Assembly: GCA_030638185.1 (NCBI GenBank)
Contig: DAOWFD010000387.1
Coordinates: forward strand, 1 to 7,313
DNA from: Candidatus Aegiribacteria sp.
GTDB taxonomy: Bacteria > Fermentibacterota > Fermentibacteria > Fermentibacterales > JCC-6
Direction of reading: 5' to 3'
DNA: 7,313 nt
Part shown: piece by piece, positions 1-7,121 of the stretch
Position numbering within the stretch: the first letter of the stretch is position 1
Layout: each line of letters opens with the position of its first letter
Program-made: the position numbers and the translations under genes
The notes under the pieces: generated by a model
Seen by the model: only the letters and a program-made list of their open reading frames with translations
Database searches by the model: none
Told to the model about the DNA's origin: nothing

Positions 1-863
1 ATAGCCCCCGCGAAATCTCCGCCGATGACCTGCACTTCCGGATAGATGAGAGTTATCACAGAATCGGACATCGATATGGCGCTGGGGGTCGGAAGATGGT
101 ACCGTCCATAGTAGTAACTGAGGGAAAGGTCGAAACCATGCATAAAAGTACTCAGCTTGGACGCATACTGTGAAGATTCATTAAGATCGCGATCCGGAAG
201 TACAATCTCCTGCGTGAATCCCTCAAGCGAAACTCCGGGTGGAAGGCTCAATCCTGAAGAGAACGCTGAAAGCAGTGAACTGGAATAGCTCGGAGGAGGC
301 AGGCGGGTTGGGGTGAAAGTTGGTACGAAGACACACGTCAGGTTTAGATTTGAGCCATAATAGGTTCCCTGGAAACCATCTACAGCAATGTGCTTGCCGA
401 AGTCAAGGAGTATTTCCAGATTGTCCGGACTGATGTTGCTTGTAGGGTTCAGGGCATCAGCAGAGCCCCAGTTGATTATCTGGCGTCCAAGACGAAGATC
501 AACGGAGCTGATGGGAAAGGAATACAGATCCAGATAGGCCTCACGAAGCTCTACACCACCGGGATATGAGCCGCTTTGTTCCAGGCCCTGAAGTATCGAT
601 ACCGAATCTATTTCAACGTATCCGAACCCCCTCAATTGCACTTCACTGTACAAACCATAGTTCACGAAGTTGCCGGCAGACAATTTCAGGTTCAATCTGT
701 TCTCGTTCCAGGTCAGTTCCAGATCATCGAAACAAACATGATTCTCCGTCTGTACATAGCCGCCAATGGAAAGGTTTTCGAGAGCGAAAAGGGTGGATGT
801 GCATATAGTGAGCACAAAGAAAAGATTCAAATGATGTCGCCATGTACTCCTCATGTTCAGCAT
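1..863 (-). CDS. DUF1302-like outer-membrane beta-barrel protein (N-terminal part, gene runs off the window)
   Basis: The first 287 residues of a longer protein are visible; the 3' end lies beyond base 1. The N-terminus has a basic stretch (RSTWRHH, residues 5-11), a hydrophobic core (about 12-26) and a plausible cleavage after Ala27, which indicates Sec export. Cys21 is preceded by Ile, so this is not a normal lipobox. The mature part alternates polar and hydrophobic residues rich in Tyr, Gly and Asn, as in beta strands. It carries a block typical of DUF1302-like barrels: 'ELREAYLDLY' (105-114), then 'LRLGRQIINWGSADALNP' (123-140). The start at 863 lies 4 bases after the stop of the LolA-like gene, so translation is probably coupled; no strong Shine-Dalgarno is seen. 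A second in-frame ATG at 854 also leaves an intact signal peptide. The likely role is the outer-membrane end of the transport route encoded by this operon. Export and barrel nature are fairly secure; the exact family is inferred from remembered motifs, and the cargo is unknown. Confidence 0.72.
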   Translation of the reverse strand, partial: MLNMRSTWRHHLNLFFVLTICTSTLFALENLSIGGYVQTENHVCFDDLELTWNENRLNLKLSAGNFVNYGLYSEVQLRGFGYVEIDSVSILQGLEQSGSYPGGVELREAYLDLYSFPISSVDLRLGRQIINWGSADALNPTSNISPDNLEILLDFGKHIAVDGFQGTYYGSNLNLTCVFVPTFTPTRLPPPSYSSSLLSAFSSGLSLPPGVSLEGFTQEIVLPDRDLNESSQYASKLSTFMHGFDLSLSYYYGRYHLPTPSAISMSDSVITLIYPEVQVIGGDFAGA

Positions 864-867
864 CGCT

Positions 868-1620
868 CTACTGAATCCGCGTAAGGTATCGCTGTGAGAA
901 GATATCGTCACTCAAACCCGAATCAACTTCAACATCAGTCATGCACATACTTGTACTGTGACCACTGATAACATCGCTCATAAGTCTCTCCACAGAAACC
1001 CAGTAACCCTGGAACTGCTGAAGTTCGTACTGCTCCAGAACCTTCCAAAGATCTCCGCTTCGATTGTAGTACTCGATTCTGGCCGGATAGAAATTGTCCA
1101 GTCGAACCCACATTAACAATTTGCTGTAATCTGTGCTGATTCCTGATTTCGCGGTCAATTCCAGAATGTAGTGGGTGTCGGTAGTTTCATTCAAAGTGGG
1201 TTCGTATTCATCACCGAAGCGAAACGAACTCAGGTCGTCGTAGCTGAAATCAGTACCTGCAAAGTTCTGGTTTTCTACGTGTGAGGCAATCCTTCTTACA
1301 CTACCGAACGCCGGCAGGTAGAGGTAATTCACATCATCTGTCAGGCTGAGAAAACCGATCCCCCTCTGACCTGCAGGGGAGAGGAAGCGCATCAGCCGGG
1401 AATCGGCACCTTTCTGATATATTTCCATTTCTCGAACACTCTGATCACCATCGTCTTCGATCAGGATCATTTCAACCATTGCCTTCAGATCTGGTGCCTC
1501 ATTACTGACATCATCGGCATTACTGAGAATCTCATCAGCCGACAGATCCTGAGCAAATGCTCCAGAAAGGAACACGAATGAGAAAATGAAAGTCAGGATG
1601 GAGTATGGTGATAAACGCAT
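868..1620 (-). CDS. Periplasmic LolA-like outer membrane lipoprotein-sorting protein
   Basis: This is a 250-residue exported protein. A signal peptide is clear: Arg2, hydrophobic residues 7-20, and 'AFA' at 21-23 followed by Gln24. There is no lipobox, so it should be soluble in the periplasm. The mature part resembles the LolA-like family (COG2834/PF17131), whose open half-barrel fold binds acyl chains. The diagnostic stretch is 'YLYLPAFGSVRRIAS' (99-113), followed by 'FAGTDFSYDDLSSFRFGDE' (120-138). Later strands include 'LLMWVRLDNFYPARIEYYNRSGDLWKV' in pieces (168-194). Its length is normal for the family. The start codon lies 2 bases after the transporter stop, and its AAAGAGG ribosome site sits inside the last transporter codons, so coupled translation is expected. 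Family members next to MMPL-type RND genes are generally taken to ferry a lipid or lipoprotein between the two membranes; that role here is inference. The true Lol cargo rules may not apply, because no lolCDE or lolB is in view. Confidence 0.85.
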   Translation of the reverse strand: MRLSPYSILTFIFSFVFLSGAFAQDLSADEILSNADDVSNEAPDLKAMVEMILIEDDGDQSVREMEIYQKGADSRLMRFLSPAGQRGIGFLSLTDDVNYLYLPAFGSVRRIASHVENQNFAGTDFSYDDLSSFRFGDEYEPTLNETTDTHYILELTAKSGISTDYSKLLMWVRLDNFYPARIEYYNRSGDLWKVLEQYELQQFQGYWVSVERLMSDVISGHSTSMCMTDVEVDSGLSDDIFSQRYLTRIQ

Positions 1621-1622
1621 AA

Positions 1623-4589
1623 TTAAACCTCTTTCAATTGTTTGTTTACGTTCCGATTTTCGGGAACAGGGTTCTCATCTCTGGATAACTGATCCTTGGA
1701 AATTCGAGGTGAAGCATGCCTGTTATTATTAAGTCGCAGGTGTTTACGACTGACCAGTATAAGCGAAGGAAGCAGAGTCAATGATGCAACCATACTTACC
1801 AGCATGGTCAAAGAGATGAGCCATCCGAATCTTCGAATAGGTAACACGTTCGACCACATCAGGACTAGAAAACCAAGCCCTACTGTTGTGGCATTCAAGA
1901 ATATAGACTTACCTGTAGTACTTATCATGGTCTTCATGGCAGCTTCTTCATCGCCCTGCTTCCTGAATTCCTCCTGAAAGCGTGAAGATGCGTGAATAGC
2001 GTAGTCGATACCGATACCGATCGAGATACTACCGACCATTATCGTGGCGATGTCCAACGATACACCCGCAAAACTCATCACACCGAAATTGATGACGACC
2101 GTGAATACAAGAGGCAAGGCGATGATAAGTCCCAAGAAGGGGGAACGGAAACGATACATCATCAGTAGAAAAATGAGCACAAACGCAACAACGAGGCTCG
2201 TTATCTGACTGTGAATCAATGTTCCGTTAAGCGTTGTGAATACGGGTAGGTAACCAGAAAGATGAGCCTGGAAGTTTACGGAATCACCCGGAATACTCTC
2301 CAGGAGATCGCTCGGAACTCCTACAAGGTGCTCACTCAAGGTCCAGAGGTTACCACGGGCGTCTTTCTGAAACCTTTCATTCCGAGCAACGTCTGCGGGA
2401 AAAACTAAAAGCAACTCGGTCAGCCAGTGCTCGGTTCGATGCCGTGTTTCCACTTCTGAAACAAGCGCACCGAAACGCTCAGCAACGATATCGATGTAAT
2501 CAGGATTTTCTGCGTAATAGATCCCTGGTACAGCAACAACAACCGCTGAATTGAAGTCTAAAGAAGTGGGATTGGAGTGCTCGACCGCTTCAGCCAGGGA
2601 GATAACAACATCGTTGATAACTGAATCCGATTCTATGACAATCGGTGCTTCCCACAGCAGATAATCCCGAAAATCTTCCTGGAGCATATTCAGCTCTTCA
2701 GAAGTTAAGTTTGGAGTTGGTAGTGACGTTACCTCACGAAGCTGGTTAACCAGGTCCGAATGAGATATTTCTATCAACAGCTCCCGGTTAGACGCGTCAT
2801 TGCAGATGTTCTCCGCAACTTCCTGCAGTTGGTGATCTCGAACGGTCTTCTGTTCATCAACCGATAACTGGTCGTATTCAACCCTGACAAGTGTTGTGTT
2901 GAGTTCGCATTCGAGGTATGAACTAATTTGCTCCGAAGCGCTCACGATGGCTGCGGTGTTCAACGAATTGAATTGTGCGTGAATGAGGGCTTCGTTGTAG
3001 TCATCGTTGACAAGACGACTTAGGATCTCTTCTCCTTCAAGCAGGAACAGCAGATTGGTTACCTGGTCCCTGGTTTCAGGTATCGCCCACCGACCGGTGA
3101 TAATGTTATTTAACTCTGCGATTAGGTCGGCAAGGGATTGTGTGCTTTCCACTTCAGGAAGTGCTTGAATGTACTTCTCTACTTTAAGCATCTGTTTCAA
3201 TACAAGCGGATCCCTGATGTCCCCGTTGATGATCGCCTGGAAGGGCACCGCACTGCTGAATCTGTCCTTAAGAAGATCGGCGGTAGTTCTGATCTCCGAA
3301 TCTTCCGGAAAATACTCCAGCATATTGACTTCGGTCTCCAGTTGCGGAATCCGAATAAGACAGATAATGGTCAGTATGCCTGCAGCCACAAGAATCGGAA
3401 TCTTACCGCGCAGAACCAATTCAGCTTCGAACCTGCCAAGCCATGATTTGGGAACGATACGTCTCTTGGTTTTTTGTGCGGAAACGCTCACTGGCAGAAG
3501 GGAGAAGACAGCGGGAATTAAGGTTACGGAAAGCAGGGTGGCTATACCTACACCTATTGCGGTGAATAGTCCAAAGTCTGTAATGGCAGTCAGCAACGAA
3601 CCTCCGACTGCAAGAGAGAGAAAGCCGACCAGTGTAGTAATACCGGTAAGAAGAATAGGGATACCTACATATTTCAGAGCGAGTTTTGTACCCTCAACGC
3701 TGCCTATATCTCTATTGATGTCCTCACGATATTTTGCCACGAAATGAATACCATAAGCCGAGCCCACCGCAACCAGTACAATCGGAGTAATATTCGAAAC
3801 CATGGACAGCTCCACTCCGAACCAGCCCATGGCGCCGATTGTCCATACAGCGGAAATCACCACAACGCCCAGAGGTAAAGTCACCGCACGAAAGCTTCGG
3901 AAGCCAAGAAAGAGCACAAGAATTACTACTAGTATTACGATCGGGATCAATCGAACGATATCCTCTGTCAGCAGACCGCCTATTTCCTGGATCTGTACAG
4001 GGATACCTCCGTAGTAGACCGAATAACCATTTCTCAATCGTTCTACATTAGCTCTGATCTCTGTTACCAGTTCGGCATCATCGGCATCCGGATGGGTACG
4101 AATAGTGATTAAGGTAATTCGACCATCCTGTGAGATGATCTTACCAGCGTACATTTCTTTTCCAAGCGTATACTCGCGAAGGGCTTCCAGTTCCAGATTG
4201 TCTGTCGGAATATCATTCTTGTTGATCAGCCGTTTGATCTCAAGTCCGAATTCGGTGTCTCTCATATCAAGAATATCAGTCAGGCTCGTAACACTCATTA
4301 CACCTGAAACAGTATGGCATGATTCAGTTATATCTCGTATCACCGTGAGAGCTTCATTTGTGAAGATGTCTTCACCTTCCACCGCCACCATGATGATATT
4401 GTTCCCGCCGTACTGCTCACTTATATGATTGAAGAGCTGGACTGTAGGATTTTCGGTATCCAGGTAGCTGATGAGGTCGCTGTTGATGACAACCTTGCTG
4501 AGTCCGATAGCCATGAATATCGTAATAAGAGCAACCGATACGATGATCGGTATCCGAAACCTGATTACTGATTCTGTGAACCACTTCAT
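1623..4589 (-). CDS. RND/MMPL-family inner-membrane transporter with enlarged second periplasmic loop
   Basis: A 988-residue RND-superfamily permease of the MMPL/HAE3-like type (COG1033), expected to use the proton gradient to move hydrophobic cargo out of the inner membrane. Two halves are visible. TM1 is about 14-34, periplasmic loop 1 about 35-210, and TM2-TM6 about 212-365. TM7 is about 396-414, loop 2 about 415-795, and TM8-TM12 about 796-947. A charged cytoplasmic tail of about 40 residues follows. TM4 carries 'AVGSAYGIHFVAKY' (274-287) and TM10 carries 'GIGIDYAIHASSRF' (858-871). The acidic relay residue, Asp862, is present only in the second half; Ala279 takes its place in the first. 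Loop 2 is about twice as long as loop 1 because of an extra segment near 562-770; it contains Cys561 and Cys596. The ATG at 4589 lies 10 bases after the tetR-family stop, with AAGGA six bases upstream. No membrane-fusion protein or TolC-type gene is adjacent, so an AcrB-like drug pump is less likely than a lipid or lipoprotein transporter. The substrate is unknown. Confidence 0.92.
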   Translation of the reverse strand: MKWFTESVIRFRIPIIVSVALITIFMAIGLSKVVINSDLISYLDTENPTVQLFNHISEQYGGNNIIMVAVEGEDIFTNEALTVIRDITESCHTVSGVMSVTSLTDILDMRDTEFGLEIKRLINKNDIPTDNLELEALREYTLGKEMYAGKIISQDGRITLITIRTHPDADDAELVTEIRANVERLRNGYSVYYGGIPVQIQEIGGLLTEDIVRLIPIVILVVILVLFLGFRSFRAVTLPLGVVVISAVWTIGAMGWFGVELSMVSNITPIVLVAVGSAYGIHFVAKYREDINRDIGSVEGTKLALKYVGIPILLTGITTLVGFLSLAVGGSLLTAITDFGLFTAIGVGIATLLSVTLIPAVFSLLPVSVSAQKTKRRIVPKSWLGRFEAELVLRGKIPILVAAGILTIICLIRIPQLETEVNMLEYFPEDSEIRTTADLLKDRFSSAVPFQAIINGDIRDPLVLKQMLKVEKYIQALPEVESTQSLADLIAELNNIITGRWAIPETRDQVTNLLFLLEGEEILSRLVNDDYNEALIHAQFNSLNTAAIVSASEQISSYLECELNTTLVRVEYDQLSVDEQKTVRDHQLQEVAENICNDASNRELLIEISHSDLVNQLREVTSLPTPNLTSEELNMLQEDFRDYLLWEAPIVIESDSVINDVVISLAEAVEHSNPTSLDFNSAVVVAVPGIYYAENPDYIDIVAERFGALVSEVETRHRTEHWLTELLLVFPADVARNERFQKDARGNLWTLSEHLVGVPSDLLESIPGDSVNFQAHLSGYLPVFTTLNGTLIHSQITSLVVAFVLIFLLMMYRFRSPFLGLIIALPLVFTVVINFGVMSFAGVSLDIATIMVGSISIGIGIDYAIHASSRFQEEFRKQGDEEAAMKTMISTTGKSIFLNATTVGLGFLVLMWSNVLPIRRFGWLISLTMLVSMVASLTLLPSLILVSRKHLRLNNNRHASPRISKDQLSRDENPVPENRNVNKQLKEV
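1628..1634 (-). promoter_or_regulatory. Ribosome binding site of the LolA-like gene, inside the RND gene
   Basis: On the minus strand AAAGAGG lies 7 bases before the ATG at 1620 and overlaps the Lys-Glu-Val codons that end the transporter gene. It supports the ATG at 1620 and ties translation of the two genes together. Confidence 0.7.
2280..2906 (-). other. Extra segment of about 200 residues in loop 2 of the RND transporter
   Basis: This covers transporter residues about 562-770. Before it, the porter-domain text 'LADLIAELNN' (487-495), 'VNDDYNEALIHAQFNS' (527-542) and 'AAIVSASEQISSYLE' (546-560) follows the usual family order. After it, 'AHLSGYLPVFTTLNGTLIHSQ' (775-795) resumes the segment that normally leads into TM8. 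The intervening residues are acidic, mostly helix-like, and include 'VVVAVPGIYYAENPDYIDIV' (683-702). Boundaries are approximate and judged from memory of the family, not from an alignment. I recognise no known domain in it. Confidence 0.5.
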
Positions 4590-4595
4590 GCGTTA

Positions 4596-4600
4596 TCCTT
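4596..4600 (-). promoter_or_regulatory. Ribosome binding site of the RND gene
   Basis: AAGGA on the minus strand lies six bases before the ATG at 4589 and overlaps the first base of the repressor's TAA stop codon. It supports the chosen start and coupling to the upstream repressor gene. Confidence 0.7.
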
Positions 4601-5184
4601 TAGTGTGTTTCGAGACCTTGAAGGAGGATGTCCAGCATCGTGCTGACTGTTTCATCCAGATCATCCATCGATTTTCCGATGATCAGACGCAACTCAAGGC
4701 CCTTCATGATGATGATTAGCATTTTGGCGGTAGTAATGACATCACTAATCCTGAAGATGCCGGTATCGATGCCTTCTGAAAGTATTTCCTGAATTGTACT
4801 GTTCTCGAAATCGGTGAACGCTTCCCGTTCCTTCTCAATAAAAGTGTATTGCTCCAGATAGGCTTCGGTCAGAGAGGCGTAGTAGATGCTTAACTCGAAT
4901 AACAGCCGCATTCGCGTAACAACATATGCCTGCAGCTTTTCCTGAGGCGAAGCAGCTTGCTGGACTGCCGTGCGCAGTTTCTCTATCAGAATCTCAGCTT
5001 CCTGCCGAATCACAGATGAAAGAATTTTCTTTTTGTCCCGGAAATAGTAGTAGAGAGAAGATTTGGACATACCCGCTGACTCTGAAATGTCTCTCATGGT
5101 TGTTTTTCGTAATCCATATTTATTAAAAACTCGGATCGCTGCCTGAAGGATTCGCTGTGCTACATCCTTGTTTTGTCCATCCAC
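4600..5184 (-). CDS. TetR/AcrR-family transcriptional repressor
   Basis: A 194-residue, one-domain-plus-ligand-domain regulator of normal TetR length. The N-terminal DNA-binding part is textbook: 'ILQAAIRVFNKYGLRKTTMRDISESAGMSKSSLYYYF' in pieces over residues 12-48. The recognition helix lies around 'MSKSSLYYYF' (39-48), followed by 'DKKKIL' (50-55). Residues 60-194 are all-helical and hydrophobic, as expected for a ligand pocket and dimer interface, with 'TTAKMLIIIMKGLELRLIIG' (about 151-170) near the end. The start is GTG at 5184, supported by AAAGGG seven bases upstream; the nearby ATG at 5180 is out of frame. It is the first gene of the transporter operon, 10 bases ahead of the RND gene. 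By analogy with other TetR regulators it probably represses this operon and is released by a small hydrophobic ligand related to the exported cargo. The ligand cannot be read from the sequence. Confidence 0.93.
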   Translation of the reverse strand: MDGQNKDVAQRILQAAIRVFNKYGLRKTTMRDISESAGMSKSSLYYYFRDKKKILSSVIRQEAEILIEKLRTAVQQAASPQEKLQAYVVTRMRLLFELSIYYASLTEAYLEQYTFIEKEREAFTDFENSTIQEILSEGIDTGIFRISDVITTAKMLIIIMKGLELRLIIGKSMDDLDETVSTMLDILLQGLETH

Positions 5185-5191
5185 CTGAACG

Positions 5192-5197
5192 CCCTTT
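5192..5197 (-). promoter_or_regulatory. Ribosome binding site fixing the GTG start of the TetR-family gene
   Basis: AAAGGG on the minus strand, seven bases before GTG at 5184. An ATG at 5180-5178 is in a different frame and would not give the TetR protein, so the GTG is the supported start. Confidence 0.65.
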
Positions 5198-5206
5198 CTA
5201 TTCTTC

Positions 5207-5219
5207 GACCAATTTAGTC
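5207..5219. promoter_or_regulatory. Candidate operator: 13-bp imperfect palindrome at the predicted transcription start
   Basis: Plus strand GACCAATTTAGTC is symmetric around T5213: five of six base pairs match (GAC.AA / TT.GTC), and only the fourth pair differs. It begins directly after the -10 element of the promoter at 5222-5250 and covers the expected +1 position. A repressor bound there would block transcription of its own operon, a common TetR arrangement. The site is short, and a palindrome of this size can occur by chance, so the call is tentative. Confidence 0.4.
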
Positions 5220-5221
5220 AA

Positions 5222-5250
5222 TATATACAAACTTTCTTAGAATACGTCAA
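5222..5250 (-). promoter_or_regulatory. Sigma70-type promoter of the TetR-RND-LolA-barrel operon
   Basis: On the minus strand TTGACG (5250-5245, five of six matches to TTGACA) is followed by exactly 17 bases and then TATATA (5227-5222). An overlapping TATATT (5225-5220) is a closer match to TATAAT but gives a 19-base spacer. Transcription would begin near 5215, about 30 bases before the GTG start, and read through the repressor and transport genes. It is the best promoter-like match I found in the intergenic spaces. Confidence 0.65.
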
Positions 5251-5351
5251 GAATCTCGTATCTCTAAACCGCTCATACAGGAGTACAAGCTGCATTAGAG
5301 CTGTCTTATCGGATACATATTCCTAATCGATACTTTAATTACGGAGAGGTA

Positions 5352-7055
5352 TCACATTTTTCCATGCCTGAGTATCGTGATAATAAGTAAGAGTGCCATT
5401 ATAGCTGCAACTATAAATCCTGCAAGTCCGATAATAGGTATATCATTCCATTCCGGAGGTACCCCTGACAGCACAATTACCGAAGAACCGATCACAAGAG
5501 ATGCGACAAGGATTGCGAATGAGAGCCTGTTGCTGATTTTATCGAATGTGGACATCATCTTCTCAAACCCTCTGTGCTCCAGTTGTACCTTCGCCTTTCC
5601 CCCGGCGATCTGCTTGAGTATCGTGCTGGTTTCCTGCGGAATTTCCTTAAGGAGTTCCGTTGATGCATACGTAAGGTCAAATAAGTCTTTAATAATACGA
5701 TTCGGAAGCAGTTTCTCCAGTTTGATTCGGGTAAGAAACGGTGTCATAGCTTCCTCGTATTTGAATCCCGGATCAAGCTTCCGGCCAAGCGACTGTGATT
5801 CAGCAAGAGCTTTCATCATGAAGTAGAAATCGGGAGGAATTCGTAAACGATGTTTTGTTACAATCTTAATGACATTTGTCAGAATCTGACTCAGATCCAG
5901 GTCTTCCAGATCTCTGAACAGGTAACGATCAAGTAACTCGGATATACTATTCTCAAGGTCTCTTCGGTCGGGCTCCCGGTCGTAGTCTACTATTCTGAGC
6001 AAGGTGTTTGTCAACTTGATTTCATCGTTCTTTACCGCATAAGTGGCAGCATTCACAAGAGACTCCATCTGCTTTCTGCTTACCCGGCTCATCATGCCGA
6101 AATCAAGATAGCAGATAACATTGTTTTCGAGGAAGAGGATATTTCCAGGATGCGGGTCCGCATGAATGAATCCGTGAATGAATACCTGCTTCATCATGAG
6201 ATCTGCTCCACGAGATGCTAGAAGAGCGGGGTTAAGACCGGACTGTTCCAGAAGACTGATTTCAGATGCCTTGATTCCCTCAACATACTCCATTGTAAGA
6301 ACACGCTGGGAGGATAATTTGTGGAAAACCTCAGGCACATGTATCGTTTCCTCTTCAGCGAACTGACTTGCGAATCTTTCCATGTGGGCGGCTTCCAGGG
6401 TGTAGTCCAGCTCCTTCTTTATCATTCTCGAGAATTCATCAACTATTCTGGTTGGCTTCTGTAATTCCCATTCTTCCAAATGTTTTTCGGCAATTGTTGC
6501 GAGGTGACGGATTATTTTAATATCGACCTGGATTGTTCTAGAGATCCCGGGTCTTTGAACCTTGACCACAACATCTCGTCCATCTGGCAGCTGAGCGCGG
6601 TGGACCTGGCCAATAGAAGCTGCTGCCAGAGGGCTTTTATCGAAATACATGAATATTTGCTCGATCGGAGAAACCAGCTCTGTTTCTATGGTTTCTCGTA
6701 TGTGATCAAATGAAACAGGAGGAACATCATCCTGCAGCTTCTCAAACTCCCTGATCAACTCCGGTCCGATCAGATCAGGTCTTGTGGACAGGATCTGACC
6801 TGCTTTTACAAAAGTCGGACCAAGCTCCTCAAGAGCTTTCCTCAGACGGGCTTCTCTGGACAGCGTCTTTATCTTCACTCGTTTAGTTTTACGTGAGGTT
6901 GCCCTGAGAAGATTCTCGATAACACGATCCCCACGAATCCTGCTGAAGACATCCACAAAACCATACTTCATCAGCACTGTCAATATCTGACGGTAACGCG
7001 TCAGGTATTTGCGTGATAGACTCAGGTTGCTCAGAGGTCGAAAACCGAATGCCAT
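5352..7055 (-). CDS. UbiB/ABC1/AarF-family atypical kinase-like protein
   Basis: A full-length member (567 residues from the ATG at 7055) of the UbiB/ABC1/COQ8 protein-kinase-like family, COG0661. All family signatures are present in order: the KxGQ motif 'KAGQ' (Lys84-Gln87) followed by 'LSTRPDLI'; the alanine-rich nucleotide loop 'AAASIGQVHRAQ' (144-155); 'VVVKVQRPG' with the ATP-contacting lysine at about 165; 'KELDY' (214-218), the ExD motif; 'HADPHPGN' (298-305), the catalytic loop; and 'DFG' (318-320). The C-terminus has two membrane segments (about 511-531 and 539-561) separated by a short loop, so it is an inner-membrane protein. Relatives have ATPase activity and support quinone biosynthesis or lipid handling; the substrate here is unknown, and the gene alone does not show that the cell makes ubiquinone. 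A GTG at 7061 would add two residues. ATG at 7055 is preferred because AGG lies five bases before it, though that ribosome site is weak. It follows the phasin-like gene by 66 bases. Confidence 0.93.
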   Translation of the reverse strand: MAFGFRPLSNLSLSRKYLTRYRQILTVLMKYGFVDVFSRIRGDRVIENLLRATSRKTKRVKIKTLSREARLRKALEELGPTFVKAGQILSTRPDLIGPELIREFEKLQDDVPPVSFDHIRETIETELVSPIEQIFMYFDKSPLAAASIGQVHRAQLPDGRDVVVKVQRPGISRTIQVDIKIIRHLATIAEKHLEEWELQKPTRIVDEFSRMIKKELDYTLEAAHMERFASQFAEEETIHVPEVFHKLSSQRVLTMEYVEGIKASEISLLEQSGLNPALLASRGADLMMKQVFIHGFIHADPHPGNILFLENNVICYLDFGMMSRVSRKQMESLVNAATYAVKNDEIKLTNTLLRIVDYDREPDRRDLENSISELLDRYLFRDLEDLDLSQILTNVIKIVTKHRLRIPPDFYFMMKALAESQSLGRKLDPGFKYEEAMTPFLTRIKLEKLLPNRIIKDLFDLTYASTELLKEIPQETSTILKQIAGGKAKVQLEHRGFEKMMSTFDKISNRLSFAILVASLVIGSSVIVLSGVPPEWNDIPIIGLAGFIVAAIMALLLIITILRHGKM

Positions 7056-7121
7056 ATACACCTATTCAGGTTGCAAACAGAGCTCAATATTAACATGTTT
7101 TGTTATCAAGATATATCGTTA

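Larger units (their letters stand above)
5185..5351. other. Intergenic region between the UbiB-like and TetR-like genes
   Basis: This 167-bp AT-rich gap has no coding potential that I can support. The half near the TetR gene holds the promoter, candidate operator and ribosome site listed separately. The half near the UbiB stop shows no GC-rich hairpin followed by a T run, so the upstream transcript may read through or end by another mechanism. Confidence 0.7.

Noticed and set aside
801..803. Cysteine 21 of the barrel protein as a lipoprotein attachment site
   Set aside because: The preceding residues are Leu-Thr-Ile; a lipobox needs Gly, Ala or Ser directly before the cysteine.
566..884. Two overlapping plus-strand open frames of 80 and 102 codons opposite the barrel gene
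   Set aside because: They are antisense to a minus-strand frame that is open to the window edge and has a signal peptide and a recognisable barrel motif. Their translations are rich in Ser, His and Arg with no family resemblance and no good ribosome site.
3169..3747. 192-codon plus-strand open frame opposite the RND gene
   Set aside because: It lies wholly antisense to conserved transmembrane and porter sequence of the transporter. Its low-complexity Ser/Arg/Ile composition is typical of a shadow frame. The other shorter plus-strand frames inside the RND and UbiB genes were rejected for the same reason.
1623..4589. AcrB-type multidrug efflux pump
   Set aside because: There is no membrane-fusion or TolC-like gene alongside, the TM4/TM10 motifs are of the MMPL type, and a LolA-like carrier and a barrel follow instead.
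5178..5180. ATG as start of the TetR-family gene
   Set aside because: It is out of frame with the helix-turn-helix protein. The in-frame GTG at 5184 has a well-spaced AAAGGG.
5296..5335. Possible hairpins in the gap after the UbiB-like stop (AGCT...AGCT and ATCGG...CGAT type repeats)
   Set aside because: Stems are only three to four pairs, interrupted by bulges, and no T run follows in the direction of transcription, so a terminator or riboswitch is not supported.
7091..7105. TAACA-TGTTT-TGTTA inverted repeat between the phasin-like and UbiB-like genes
   Set aside because: A five-pair AT-rich stem is too weak for a terminator and too common by chance in AT-rich spacer to be called an operator.
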